A stretch of DNA of 64,000 bases from Parahaliea maris. Lineage in GTDB: Bacteria; Pseudomonadota; Gammaproteobacteria; Pseudomonadales; Halieaceae. Position numbers and translations under genes: made by a program. The DNA lies in NCBI RefSeq assembly GCF_008064665.1, contig NZ_VRZA01000001.1:930001-994000 (forward strand), read 5' to 3'. This document shows, in pieces, positions 27,571 through 34,816 of this stretch (position 1 is the stretch's first letter; each line of letters begins with the position of its first letter). The notes under the pieces were generated by a model that was not told where the DNA came from, searched no databases, and saw nothing but the letters and a program-made list of their open reading frames with translations.

Positions 27571-27891
27571 ATGGCTGAAATTGCATTTGATACCCTCCAG
27601 TGCGCCAGGCGCCTCAAACAGGCCGGTGTACCGGAGGAGCAAGCCGAAGTACAGGCGGAGCTTATGGGTCAGGCGTTCGGGTATTACGTTGGCGAAATCG
27701 TCACCAAGGACTATTTCGAGGCCACTCTTAACGCGCGATTCGCCCAGCAGGATGCGCGTATCGAAGCCCTGTTCTCAGTCCAGGAGAAGCGTTTTGCCGC
27801 CATCGAATCCCAACTCAAACTGCATAACTGGATACTGGCGCTCCTAACGGCGGTGATCCTGCTGCCAACCGTCAAGAGCCTATTACCCTGA
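27571..27891 (+). CDS. Small coiled-coil protein with C-terminal membrane anchor (paralogue 2)
   Basis: 106 aa from ATG 27571; an upstream in-frame start at 27535 adds residues without family similarity. It resembles the 96-aa protein at 26491-26781 across its length and has about ten extra coiled-coil residues (ALFSVQEKRFAAIES). The DNA just before both starts is also alike (GGGGG, then GTAGTATGG or GTATAGTGG), so the duplication included the translation-initiation region. The C-terminus is a hydrophobic helix (WILALLTAVILLPTV). Function unknown. Confidence 0.7.
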   Translation: MAEIAFDTLQCARRLKQAGVPEEQAEVQAELMGQAFGYYVGEIVTKDYFEATLNARFAQQDARIEALFSVQEKRFAAIESQLKLHNWILALLTAVILLPTVKSLLP

Positions 27892-27908
27892 TTCACTGAC
27901 CGCTCTGA

Positions 27909-28379
27909 TTATGCGGCCAGCCACCAGGCCAGGCCCTGCAAACACCCCCACGCCATCACCCCCGCCACCACGTCATCGATCATAATCCCCAGCCCGCCGT
28001 GCACCCGCCGGTCCAGCCAGCCGATAGGCCAGGGTTTGAGGATGTCGAACAGACGGAACAGGACGAAGCCCGCCACTATCCACAACCAACCTGCCGGGGC
28101 TAACCACATGGTGATCCAGTAGCCCACGAATTCGTCCCAGACGATGCCAGGGTGGTCGTGTACGCCGAGGTCACGGCTGGTGCGGTCGCAGAGGTAAACG
28201 CCAATGGCGAAGCTGAGGACCACAAAAACGCTGTAGGCCGGCAGGGGTAGCTGGGCGGCCAGCAGGTAGAGGGGAACCGCGGCCAGGGTGCCGAAGGTGC
28301 CGGGCGCTTTGGGGGCAAGGCCGGATCCGAGGCCGAAGGCGAGGAAGTGGATGGGGGATGTGAGGTTGGGTTTGGGCAC
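27909..28379 (-). CDS. pgpA: Phosphatidylglycerophosphatase A
   Basis: 156 aa inner-membrane protein with about four hydrophobic segments. It dephosphorylates phosphatidylglycerol phosphate to phosphatidylglycerol. Family hallmarks are FGLGSGLAPKAPGTFGTLAA at the N-terminus, WDEFVGYWI, FRLFDILKPWPI and GLGIMIDDVVAG. It is the last gene of the nrdR-rib-nusB-thiL series, separated from thiL by a paired palindromic repeat that could weaken readthrough. Confidence 0.95.
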   Translation of the reverse strand: MPKPNLTSPIHFLAFGLGSGLAPKAPGTFGTLAAVPLYLLAAQLPLPAYSVFVVLSFAIGVYLCDRTSRDLGVHDHPGIVWDEFVGYWITMWLAPAGWLWIVAGFVLFRLFDILKPWPIGWLDRRVHGGLGIMIDDVVAGVMAWGCLQGLAWWLAA

Positions 28380-28407
28380 GGCTCTAGGGCTTGTCTCAGT
28401 GGTTTAA

Positions 28408-28534
28408 ATGGATCCCCGCCAAAAGCATGCGGGGATGACGGAGGCAGGCTTGCGGGGATGACTCTGATAAACTGCCCGGGGTGACGGGAGTACCCTCCGA
28501 GTCACCCCCGAGTGCTTTTGTCGGGGGTCCATTG
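28408..28534. repeat. Inverted pair of REP-like palindromic repeats (BIME-like)
   Basis: At 28408-28441 the sequence reads AATGGATCCCCGCC, AAAAGCA, TGCGGGGATGACGG. At 28500-28534 the reverse complement reads AATGGACCCCCGACAAAAGC, ACTCGGGGGTGACTC. The two units thus share the same palindromic stem and AAAAGC loop in opposite orientations, separated by about 58 bp with partial CGGGG-TGAC copies between. The GGATCCCCGC...GCGGGGATGAC type is a common intergenic repeat in proteobacteria. Confidence 0.7.
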
Positions 28535-28567
28535 TAGTCCTGTTCAACAAAACCGATGCACCCAATC

Positions 28568-29488
28568 CTAGAAATGACGGTAACCGCCCGCATCCCCTGG
28601 GTCCAGGCCGCAGTCGACGCCCTCCCCGGCTACCACCTCGCCGATGCGGGTGCACAACGGTGGTAACTCTGCTTCCGCAGGCAGGGTGAAGCACAGTTCG
28701 TAGTCGTCCCCGCCAGCCAGGGCCCAGCGCAGGGCCTGGTCCTGGTCCGGATAACTGCGCAGGGCGGGTGACAGGGGCAGCAGGGCCGGGTCTATCTTCA
28801 GTTTCACCCCGCTGGCGGCGGCAATGTGGCCGGCATCGGCCAGCAGGCCGTCGGAGATATCGATGGCGGAGGTCGCCACGCCCAGCAGGGATTGGCCCAG
28901 GGCCAGGCGCGCGGAGGGGCGGTAGTAGCGCTGCTCGAGATACTCCGCCGCTTCATGGCTACCGGGCCAGTCGCCGGACAATACCAACAGCGCCGCCGCC
29001 GCATCACCCTGGGTACCGCTAACACAGAGTTGATCGCCCACTTGCGCGCCACTGCGCAACAGAGCTTTGCCGGCAGGCACACTGCCAAATACCTGCACCG
29101 TGATGCTCAATGGCCCGCGGGTGGTGTCACCGCCCACCAGCGGCAGGTCGAAGGCCGATACCGCCGCGGCAACGCCTTCGCTACAGGTGCGCAACCAGAG
29201 ATCGTCCGCCTCGGGCACAGTCAGGGCCAGGGTCATGCCCAGGGGACGTGCACCCATCGCAGCCAGGTCCGAAGCCGCCGCGGCAATGGCGCGGAATCCG
29301 ATGTCTTCGGGAAAGCCGTCCTCGGGAAAATGCACGCCGGCTACCACGGTATCCATGGAGGTCGCCAGTTGTTCGCCTTCGGGTACCTGCAACAGGGCAC
29401 AGTCGTCCCCCACGCCCAGTACCACTCCCGGGCCGCGGCCCAGGGAGGAGAAAAACTGGTAGATCAGGTCGAATTCAGAGAGGGGCAT
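28568..29488 (-). CDS. thiL: Thiamine-monophosphate kinase
   Basis: 306 aa. It phosphorylates thiamine monophosphate to the active diphosphate. The N-terminal SEFDLIYQFF, VVLGVGDDCALLQVP, the metal-binding STMDTVVAGVHFPED and the second half's AIDISDGLLADAGHI are all present. It is located downstream of nusB and upstream of pgpA as in most gammaproteobacteria. The C-terminus ends in Gly/Asp-rich DPGDAGGYRHF, slightly unusual but of normal total length. Confidence 0.95.
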   Translation of the reverse strand: MPLSEFDLIYQFFSSLGRGPGVVLGVGDDCALLQVPEGEQLATSMDTVVAGVHFPEDGFPEDIGFRAIAAAASDLAAMGARPLGMTLALTVPEADDLWLRTCSEGVAAAVSAFDLPLVGGDTTRGPLSITVQVFGSVPAGKALLRSGAQVGDQLCVSGTQGDAAAALLVLSGDWPGSHEAAEYLEQRYYRPSARLALGQSLLGVATSAIDISDGLLADAGHIAAASGVKLKIDPALLPLSPALRSYPDQDQALRWALAGGDDYELCFTLPAEAELPPLCTRIGEVVAGEGVDCGLDPGDAGGYRHF

Positions 29489-29586
29489 CTGATCACCGTT
29501 CTGCCGGTAGCGGCAACTACTGGTGCCTCCGGCCGTGTAACGACAGGGGCCTTAGGCGGCAAGGCAAGAAAGCCCGGAACCGGGTA

Positions 29587-30066
29587 TCAGGCCGCGCCAC
29601 CGGGATGGTCAGCCGCCCACTCAACCTGGCGCAGCTTGCGGGCCAGTTTGTCCAGCACACCGTTGATGTACTTGTGACTGTCGGTCGCACCGAACTTCTT
29701 GGCCAGGGACACGGCCTCGTTGATGGCGACCTTGTAGGGTACGTCAATGCGGCCGCCCAGCTCCCAGGTGCCCATGCGCAGCAGAGTGCGTTCGATGGGG
29801 TCGAGCTCTTCCAGTTTGCGGTCCAGCAGGGGGGTAAAGACGGCCTCCAGTTCATCCACCTTGGCGGGAATCTCGTGCAGTAGAGCCTGGAAATACTCGG
29901 AATCCACGTGGCTGAAGTCGTAGTCGGTGCGGAATTCAGCCTCGATCACGTTGAGCGGAGCCTCCGCCATATACCACTGGTACAGGGCCTGCATGCCGTA
30001 GTGGCGGGCCTTGCGGCGCTGTGCGGCCAGGGTGTTGCCCTGGTTGGAACCTTGGGGTTTGCTCAC
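29587..30066 (-). CDS. nusB: Transcription antitermination protein NusB
   Basis: 159 aa from GTG 30066, 5 bp after the ribH stop; the longer frame to 30252 overlaps ribH and is rejected. NusB binds boxA RNA with NusE during rRNA antitermination. RRKARHYGMQALYQWYM at the N-terminus, DPIERTLLRMGTWEL and VPYKVAINEAVSLAKKFG with HKYINGVLDKLA are the family blocks. It is part of the riboflavin-nusB-thiL operon. Confidence 0.95.
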   Translation of the reverse strand: MSKPQGSNQGNTLAAQRRKARHYGMQALYQWYMAEAPLNVIEAEFRTDYDFSHVDSEYFQALLHEIPAKVDELEAVFTPLLDRKLEELDPIERTLLRMGTWELGGRIDVPYKVAINEAVSLAKKFGATDSHKYINGVLDKLARKLRQVEWAADHPGGAA

Positions 30067-30071
30067 AATAA

Positions 30072-30545
30072 TCAGTCCAGCTGGCCCATCAGGCTGACCA
30101 TTTCCAGGGCCGACAGGGCCGCCTCGGCGCCCTTGTTGCCGGCCTTGGTCCCGGAGCGCTCGACCGCCTGCTCGATGGAATCCACGGTCAACACGCCAAA
30201 GGCGACCGGTACGCCGGAGTCCATGCTGACCTGGGCCAGGCCCTTGGTGCATTCGCCGGCGACATACTCAAAGTGGGGAGTACCACCACGGATCACGGCG
30301 CCCAGCGCGATGATGGCGTCATATTTGCCACTTTTGGCGACTTTTTGGCAAACCAGCGGGATCTCGAAGGCACCGGGGGCGCGCACGATGGTGAGCTGTT
30401 TCTCGTCCACACCGTGGCGACGCAGCGCGTCAACGGCACCTTCCAGCAGGTGCTCCACCACGAAGCTGTTCCAGCGGCCTACCACCAGGGCGTACTTGCC
30501 CTTGGTGTGGGTGAAGTCGCCTTCGAGGGTTTTGATGTCGGTCAT
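30072..30545 (-). CDS. ribH: 6,7-dimethyl-8-ribityllumazine synthase
   Basis: 157 aa. It condenses the ribitylamino-pyrimidinedione with 3,4-dihydroxy-2-butanone 4-phosphate. [19 protein letters not shown], the [13 protein letters not shown] substrate loop, [19 protein letters not shown] and [11 protein letters not shown] are typical of lumazine synthase. It sits between ribBX and nusB. Confidence 0.96.
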   Translation of the reverse strand: MTDIKTLEGDFTHTKGKYALVVGRWNSFVVEHLLEGAVDALRRHGVDEKQLTIVRAPGAFEIPLVCQKVAKSGKYDAIIALGAVIRGGTPHFEYVAGECTKGLAQVSMDSGVPVAFGVLTVDSIEQAVERSGTKAGNKGAEAALSALEMVSLMGQLD

Positions 30546-30562
30546 GGTGGGGTCCTGTTTAA

Positions 30563-31666
30563 TCAGTTGGGTTCAATATAGTCGAGCACCTCCAGGTCGA
30601 ACCCGGAGATGGCATTGTACTTCATGGGCGCGCCCATCAGGTGGATCTGGCCCACGCCGAGATCCTTGAGGATCTGGGAGCCCAGGCCCACCGTGGTGTA
30701 CACGTCCTGCCCCTTGGAGGGCATCGGCTCTTCGCCCAGGGCCATGTCGATGCTGGCCAGCAGTTGTTCGCTGCTTTCTTCCCGCGCCAGCAGCACGATC
30801 ACGCCGCGATCGACGCTGGCCACATGGGCCAGGCACTTGCCCAGGCTCCAGGACGTGCCGCCGGGCAGTTCGCTGGTGACCAGGTCGCGCAGGGTGCTGG
30901 TGACATGCACTCGCACGGGAGTCGGCTGGTCGGCGCGGATTTCACCGCGGGACAGGGCGATATGCACCTCCCCCATGGTCTGGTCGCGATAGGCGGTCAG
31001 GCGGAATTCGCCATGGGCGGTCTGGATACTGCCTTCGCGCACCCGCCGAATGGTGCGCTCATTGGCCAGGCGGAAGTGGATCAGGTCCGCCACGGTACCA
31101 ATCTTGAGCTGGTGCTTCGCCGCAAACTCCACCAGTGCAGGGCCGTCGGCCAGTTCACCTTCCGGCGTCAGGATGTCGGCAATCACCGCAGAGGGCAGCA
31201 GGCCCGCCAGCCGGGCGTAATCAGAACCGGCTTCCGTGTGGCCGGCGCGGGTCAGCACACCGCCGGGCATGGCGGTGAGCGGGAAGATGTGGCCCGGCTG
31301 CACGATGTCCGAGGGCACCGCGTGGGGCGCCACCGCAGCCTGCACGGTACGGGCGCGGTCGGCGGCGGAAATACCGGTATCAATGCCCACCGAGGCCTCG
31401 ATGGACAGGGTAAAGTTGGATTTTTCCCCGTGGGGTTCGGCCACCATGGGCGGCAGGTCGAGCTGGCGACAGCGGTCCTCGGTCAGGGTCAGGCACACCA
31501 GGCCCCGGGCCTGACGGGCCATGAAGTTCACGTGGTTGGCGTCGCAGTGCTCCGCGGCCACCATCACCACGCCTTCGTTGTGGCTCTCGGCGTCGTCGTC
31601 GATCAGCACCACCATCCGCCCCTGGCGAATGTCGCTGATCAGTTCGTCTACCGTATTGACTTGCAT
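30563..31666 (-). CDS. ribBX: RibBX-type 3,4-dihydroxy-2-butanone-4-phosphate synthase with altered active-site loop
   Basis: 367 aa. The N-terminal RibB-like half makes the four-carbon precursor of lumazine; the C-terminal half is RibA-like but lacks the zinc cysteines, as in the RibBX arrangement known in many proteobacteria. Conserved parts include [45 protein letters not shown] and SQILKDLGV. The unusual point is the catalytic loop: where the family has DDEDRENEGDLI, this protein has [12 protein letters not shown] at residues 23-34, with one extra residue and loss of the Arg, Glu and Asp around NEG. The DNA supports this reading. No second ribB is visible in the window. Confidence 0.88.
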   Translation of the reverse strand: MQVNTVDELISDIRQGRMVVLIDDDAESHNEGVVMVAAEHCDANHVNFMARQARGLVCLTLTEDRCRQLDLPPMVAEPHGEKSNFTLSIEASVGIDTGISAADRARTVQAAVAPHAVPSDIVQPGHIFPLTAMPGGVLTRAGHTEAGSDYARLAGLLPSAVIADILTPEGELADGPALVEFAAKHQLKIGTVADLIHFRLANERTIRRVREGSIQTAHGEFRLTAYRDQTMGEVHIALSRGEIRADQPTPVRVHVTSTLRDLVTSELPGGTSWSLGKCLAHVASVDRGVIVLLAREESSEQLLASIDMALGEEPMPSKGQDVYTTVGLGSQILKDLGVGQIHLMGAPMKYNAISGFDLEVLDYIEPN

Positions 31667-31684
31667 AAGGGGTCCTTGTTGGCG

Positions 31685-32347
31685 TTAACGGCGCAGAAAG
31701 CCGTTCTCGGCCAGGGTTTCCATGGTCAGGCCACCTGCCTGGGGATCAGCCGCAGCCTCTCCCAGCACCAGGCGCTCGAGATAGCGGGCAATCAGGTCCA
31801 CCTCAAGGTTGACACGGCTGCCCGGCGAATAGGTGCCAAAGATGGTTTCCGCCATGGTCTGGGGAATGATGTTCAGGTCGAACTCGGCGCCGCTGACCGC
31901 ATTCACCGTGAGGCTGGTACCGTCCACGGTAATGCTGCCCTTGTGGGCGATGTACTTGGCCAGGGCATCGGGCGCGCGCAGCACAAAGCGGATCGAGCGG
32001 CCGTCTTCGGCACTGCTTACCACCTCGCCCACGCCATCCACGTGGCCGGACACAATATGTCCACCCAGGCGACTGGCCGGAGTCAGGGCCTTCTCCAGGT
32101 TCACTTTAGAGCCCACCTGCAGGGCGCCCAGGGTGGTGAAGTCGAGGGTCTCACGGCTCACGTCAGCCCAGTAGCCGTCGCCGGGCAGTTCGGTCACGGT
32201 CAGGCACACGCCGTTGGTGGCGATAGAGTCACCCAGGGCCACGTCATCCAGCGGCAGGTTGGCGGTGCGTACGCGCAGGCGCAGGTCGCCGCCGCTGGGC
32301 TGCAGCGCGGCGATTTCGCCAATGGCCTGGATGATGCCTGTGAACAT
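31685..32347 (-). CDS. ribE: Riboflavin synthase alpha chain
   Basis: 220 aa. It dismutates two lumazine molecules to riboflavin and the pyrimidinedione. Two repeated lumazine-binding halves start MFTGIIQAIGEI and HIVSGHVDGVGEV. Further blocks are SIATNGVCLTVTE, TVDGTSLTVNAV and VNLEVDLIARYLERL. It lies between ribD and ribBX in the same orientation. Confidence 0.95.
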   Translation of the reverse strand: MFTGIIQAIGEIAALQPSGGDLRLRVRTANLPLDDVALGDSIATNGVCLTVTELPGDGYWADVSRETLDFTTLGALQVGSKVNLEKALTPASRLGGHIVSGHVDGVGEVVSSAEDGRSIRFVLRAPDALAKYIAHKGSITVDGTSLTVNAVSGAEFDLNIIPQTMAETIFGTYSPGSRVNLEVDLIARYLERLVLGEAAADPQAGGLTMETLAENGFLRR

Positions 32348-32399
32348 GTGGTGATTCCTTGGTTTCTTCCGACGGTGGCAGGGCTTACCGCGACGCTGC

Positions 32400-33518
32400 T
32401 TACTTCAGTACCACCTGCTGTGGTACGACCGTAAAGCGCCAGTCTACGCCCACCTGCCGCACGTCTTTCACGGCCAGGGGTACTGCCTGCCCCATGCTGT
32501 CGAGGGGGAACGCGAGCAGCGGATTGGCGCTGCTACCCATCAACAGTGGCGCCATGTAGACGATCAATTCGTCCAACAGGCCCGCCTGCAGCATGGCCCC
32601 GGCCAAACGGGGGCCAGATTCTACCAGAATTTCGTTGCATTGCCGCGTGCTGAGAAGGGGCATTAATGCCGCCAGGTCGAGGCCCTGCGCGGCATCCGGC
32701 AGAAACGCCCGGTCCACCGCCTGCAAATGCGCCGGCACAGTAGCACCGGCGCTGTGGCAGATCAGGGTGGGAGCCGCAGCCGACAGGATATTGGCCCCGG
32801 CGGGTGTCTGTAAGCGGGAGTCCAGCACCACCCGCAGGGGTTGGCGCTCGCCCGCCTGGGCCGCCAGTGAGTGCTGGTCCAGCTGCTCCCGGCGCACGGT
32901 GAGGCTGCAGTCATCGGCAAGCACGGTGCCTACGCCGGTGACAATGGCGCAACTTGCGGCCCTTAGACGCTGTACATCCTGACGGGCGGCGGGGCCGGTA
33001 ATCCACTGGCTTTCGCCGGACGCCATCGCCGTGCGCCCGTCGAAACTCATGGCCAGCTTGGCCCGGACCCGACCATGGCCGCGGCGCATCCGGGCGACAA
33101 AGCCGGGAGTCACCTGCTCCGCCTCCGCCGCCAACAGGCCGGACTCCACCACCACGCCGGCAGCCTGCAGCTTTGCCAGGCCCTGCCCCGCCACTTGGGG
33201 GTTGGGATCTTCCATCGCCGCCACCACCCGGCTAACCCCCGCGGCGACTAACGCGTCGGCGCAGGGGCCGGTCTTGCCCTGGTGGGAGCAGGGTTCCAGG
33301 GTCACGTAGGCGGTAGCACCGCGGGCATCGCCCGCCTGCTGCAGGGCCTCGATCTCGGCGTGGTTACCGCCGGCGGGCTGCGTAGTGCCTTCGCCAATCA
33401 CGGCACCATCGCGCACCAACACGCAGCCCACATGGGGGTTGGGCGCAGCGCGAAAGCGCCCGCGGCGCGCGAGTTGCAGGGCCCGCGCCATCATCCGGGT
33501 ATCAAAGGGTGAAGACAT
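32400..33518 (-). CDS. ribD: Bifunctional riboflavin-specific deaminase/reductase RibD
   Basis: 372 aa. The N-terminal cytidine-deaminase-like domain carries the zinc site HAEIEAL and PCSHQGKTGPCADAL. The C-terminal reductase domain has KLAMSFDGRTAMASGESQW and TDCNPHN-free family blocks such as ILVESGPRLAGAML. The enzyme deaminates and then reduces the pyrimidine intermediate of riboflavin synthesis. The start is 2 bp after the nrdR stop, so the two are cotranscribed. Confidence 0.95.
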   Translation of the reverse strand: MSSPFDTRMMARALQLARRGRFRAAPNPHVGCVLVRDGAVIGEGTTQPAGGNHAEIEALQQAGDARGATAYVTLEPCSHQGKTGPCADALVAAGVSRVVAAMEDPNPQVAGQGLAKLQAAGVVVESGLLAAEAEQVTPGFVARMRRGHGRVRAKLAMSFDGRTAMASGESQWITGPAARQDVQRLRAASCAIVTGVGTVLADDCSLTVRREQLDQHSLAAQAGERQPLRVVLDSRLQTPAGANILSAAAPTLICHSAGATVPAHLQAVDRAFLPDAAQGLDLAALMPLLSTRQCNEILVESGPRLAGAMLQAGLLDELIVYMAPLLMGSSANPLLAFPLDSMGQAVPLAVKDVRQVGVDWRFTVVPQQVVLK

Positions 33519-33520
33519 GC

Positions 33521-33991
33521 TCAGGAGGAGGTGGAGGCGCTGTCGCTTTCGAGCCGTTCGATGGCGTCTCGGAACTCGGCGATATCCTGGAAGCTGCGGT
33601 ACACCGAGGCAAACCGTACGTAAGCCACCTGGTCCAGTTGCTTGAGGCTGTCCATCACCAGCTCACCGAGCACCCGCGATTTGACCTCGCGCTCGCCGGT
33701 GGCCCGGAGGTTGTGCTTGATCTGGTTGATGGCGGCCTCGATGTCCTCAGTGGCCACCGGGCGCTTCTCCAGCGCGCGCTGAAAACCCGAACGCAGCTTG
33801 CCCTCGTCGAAGGGCTCGCGGTCACCGTTTTGCTTGATGACGCGCGGCATCACCAGCTCCGCCACCTCGTAGGTGGTGAAACGCTCCTTGCAGCTCAGGC
33901 ACTCGCGGCGGCGCCGCACCTGGTCGCCCTCGGCCACCAGACGGGAGTCGATGACCTTGGTGTCATCGGCGGCACAGAATGGACAGTGCAT
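33521..33991 (-). CDS. nrdR: Transcriptional repressor NrdR
   Basis: 156 aa. Zinc-ribbon residues CPFC at 3-6 and CLSC at 31-34 region are followed by an ATP-cone domain ([19 protein letters not shown]). NrdR represses ribonucleotide reductase genes in response to nucleotide levels. It heads the minus-strand operon nrdR-ribD-ribE-ribBX-ribH-nusB-thiL-pgpA. In relatives glyA is immediately upstream; here an accessory pocket of about 4.5 kb intervenes. Confidence 0.96.
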   Translation of the reverse strand: MHCPFCAADDTKVIDSRLVAEGDQVRRRRECLSCKERFTTYEVAELVMPRVIKQNGDREPFDEGKLRSGFQRALEKRPVATEDIEAAINQIKHNLRATGEREVKSRVLGELVMDSLKQLDQVAYVRFASVYRSFQDIAEFRDAIERLESDSASTSS

Positions 33992-34095
33992 GGCCGTCCC
34001 CTATAGTTAAGTGGCTGAAGATTAACATATTTTCGCCACTTCAGTGGTCACCGGAAGGCGACTGTGGAAAATCACCAAAGCGCTGGAGCGCCAGT

Positions 34096-34392
34096 CTAGG
34101 GCTTTGATTTCTTGCCCGATGTGACATCCTGCAAAGAACCGGAAATGTATTTGTGAATCACGCTGGAAATCAGGGTCTGGTAGGGAATACCCTCTTCCAT
34201 CGCCCGACTCTGCACCGCCAGCAGGTCTCTATTGGATATGCGGATATTGATTCTGCGGTCCTTACGCGTAGTAGCCGAGGCCACAGACGCTAGTTCCCGA
34301 CGCCTTGCCGCCGTCAGGATCGACTCAAACTGCCCGGACTCCACCGCTTCCAGCAATTCCTGCTCTTCCCGCTCGATTGTCGCTTTGCTCAT
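34096..34392 (-). CDS. BrnA/CopG-type antitoxin
   Basis: 98 aa. The C-terminal half has a ribbon-helix-helix-like block (DRRINIRISNRDLLAVQSRA, then GIPYQTLISSVIHKY), as in BrnA/CopG antitoxins. The N-terminal half is acidic and helical and probably wraps the toxin. The ATG overlaps the toxin stop as ATGA, and the toxin-first order is typical of BrnT-BrnA. It likely also represses its own promoter; a palindrome in front of the toxin gene (34680-34694) is a candidate operator. Confidence 0.8.
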   Translation of the reverse strand: MSKATIEREEQELLEAVESGQFESILTAARRRELASVASATTRKDRRINIRISNRDLLAVQSRAMEEGIPYQTLISSVIHKYISGSLQDVTSGKKSKP

Positions 34393-34667
34393 TGGCTGCC
34401 TCCACGGTATAGCCGGGTAAATTTGCGGCTGGGGATGATGGTCTTCAGGAACACCTGCTCCTCATCTTCAACATAAGGCACCAGATAGACGTAACCTTGA
34501 ATCGCCACTACGAACACGCGCTGATGGGCATAGTCGCTCGCGTTGGGGTGGGCAATTTCATCCAGTAAGCCGCCCTGCTCAATGTGAAAGATCACCTCTT
34601 CGAAAGACCGCCCCCGCTCCCGTATAAGCTGGCGGTTCTTCTCGGGGCTCCAATTGAACACTTTCAT
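34389..34667 (-). CDS. BrnT-family ribonuclease toxin
   Basis: 92 aa. FNWSPEKNRQLIRERGRSFE at the N-terminus and HQRVFVVAIQGYVYLVPYV with IIPSRKFTRLY at the C-terminus match the BrnT family, a RelE-like fold that cuts RNA. It is followed by an overlapping ribbon-helix-helix antitoxin. Member of the accessory pocket between nrdR and glyA. Activity cannot be judged from sequence; no truncation is seen. Confidence 0.8.
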   Translation of the reverse strand: MKVFNWSPEKNRQLIRERGRSFEEVIFHIEQGGLLDEIAHPNASDYAHQRVFVVAIQGYVYLVPYVEDEEQVFLKTIIPSRKFTRLYRGGSQ

Positions 34668-34679
34668 AGCGCAAATCTA

Positions 34680-34694
34680 GCATAAAATGTATGC
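34680..34694. promoter_or_regulatory. Palindrome GCATA-N5-TATGC upstream of the BrnT toxin gene
   Basis: A perfect 5-bp inverted repeat with a 5-bp centre, ending 13 bp before the toxin start codon at 34667. This spacing and symmetry suit a ribbon-helix-helix antitoxin operator overlapping the promoter. Binding by this antitoxin is inference. Confidence 0.4.
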
Positions 34695-34816
34695 CTATTG
34701 TCATCAGCCAAATTCGACCACAGTCCACCTGCCAGCGACGGCGCGGCAAGCCAATCCTGTCGAGCACCCGTTGCGTCGCTTTGCTATCCTGCTGGCACAT
34801 TGTCAGAGGGATCACC

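Noticed and set aside
30641-32434. Plus-strand open frame of 597 codons antisense to ribBX and ribE
   Set aside because: No recognisable domain, and both genes on the other strand are well-supported family members in a known operon.
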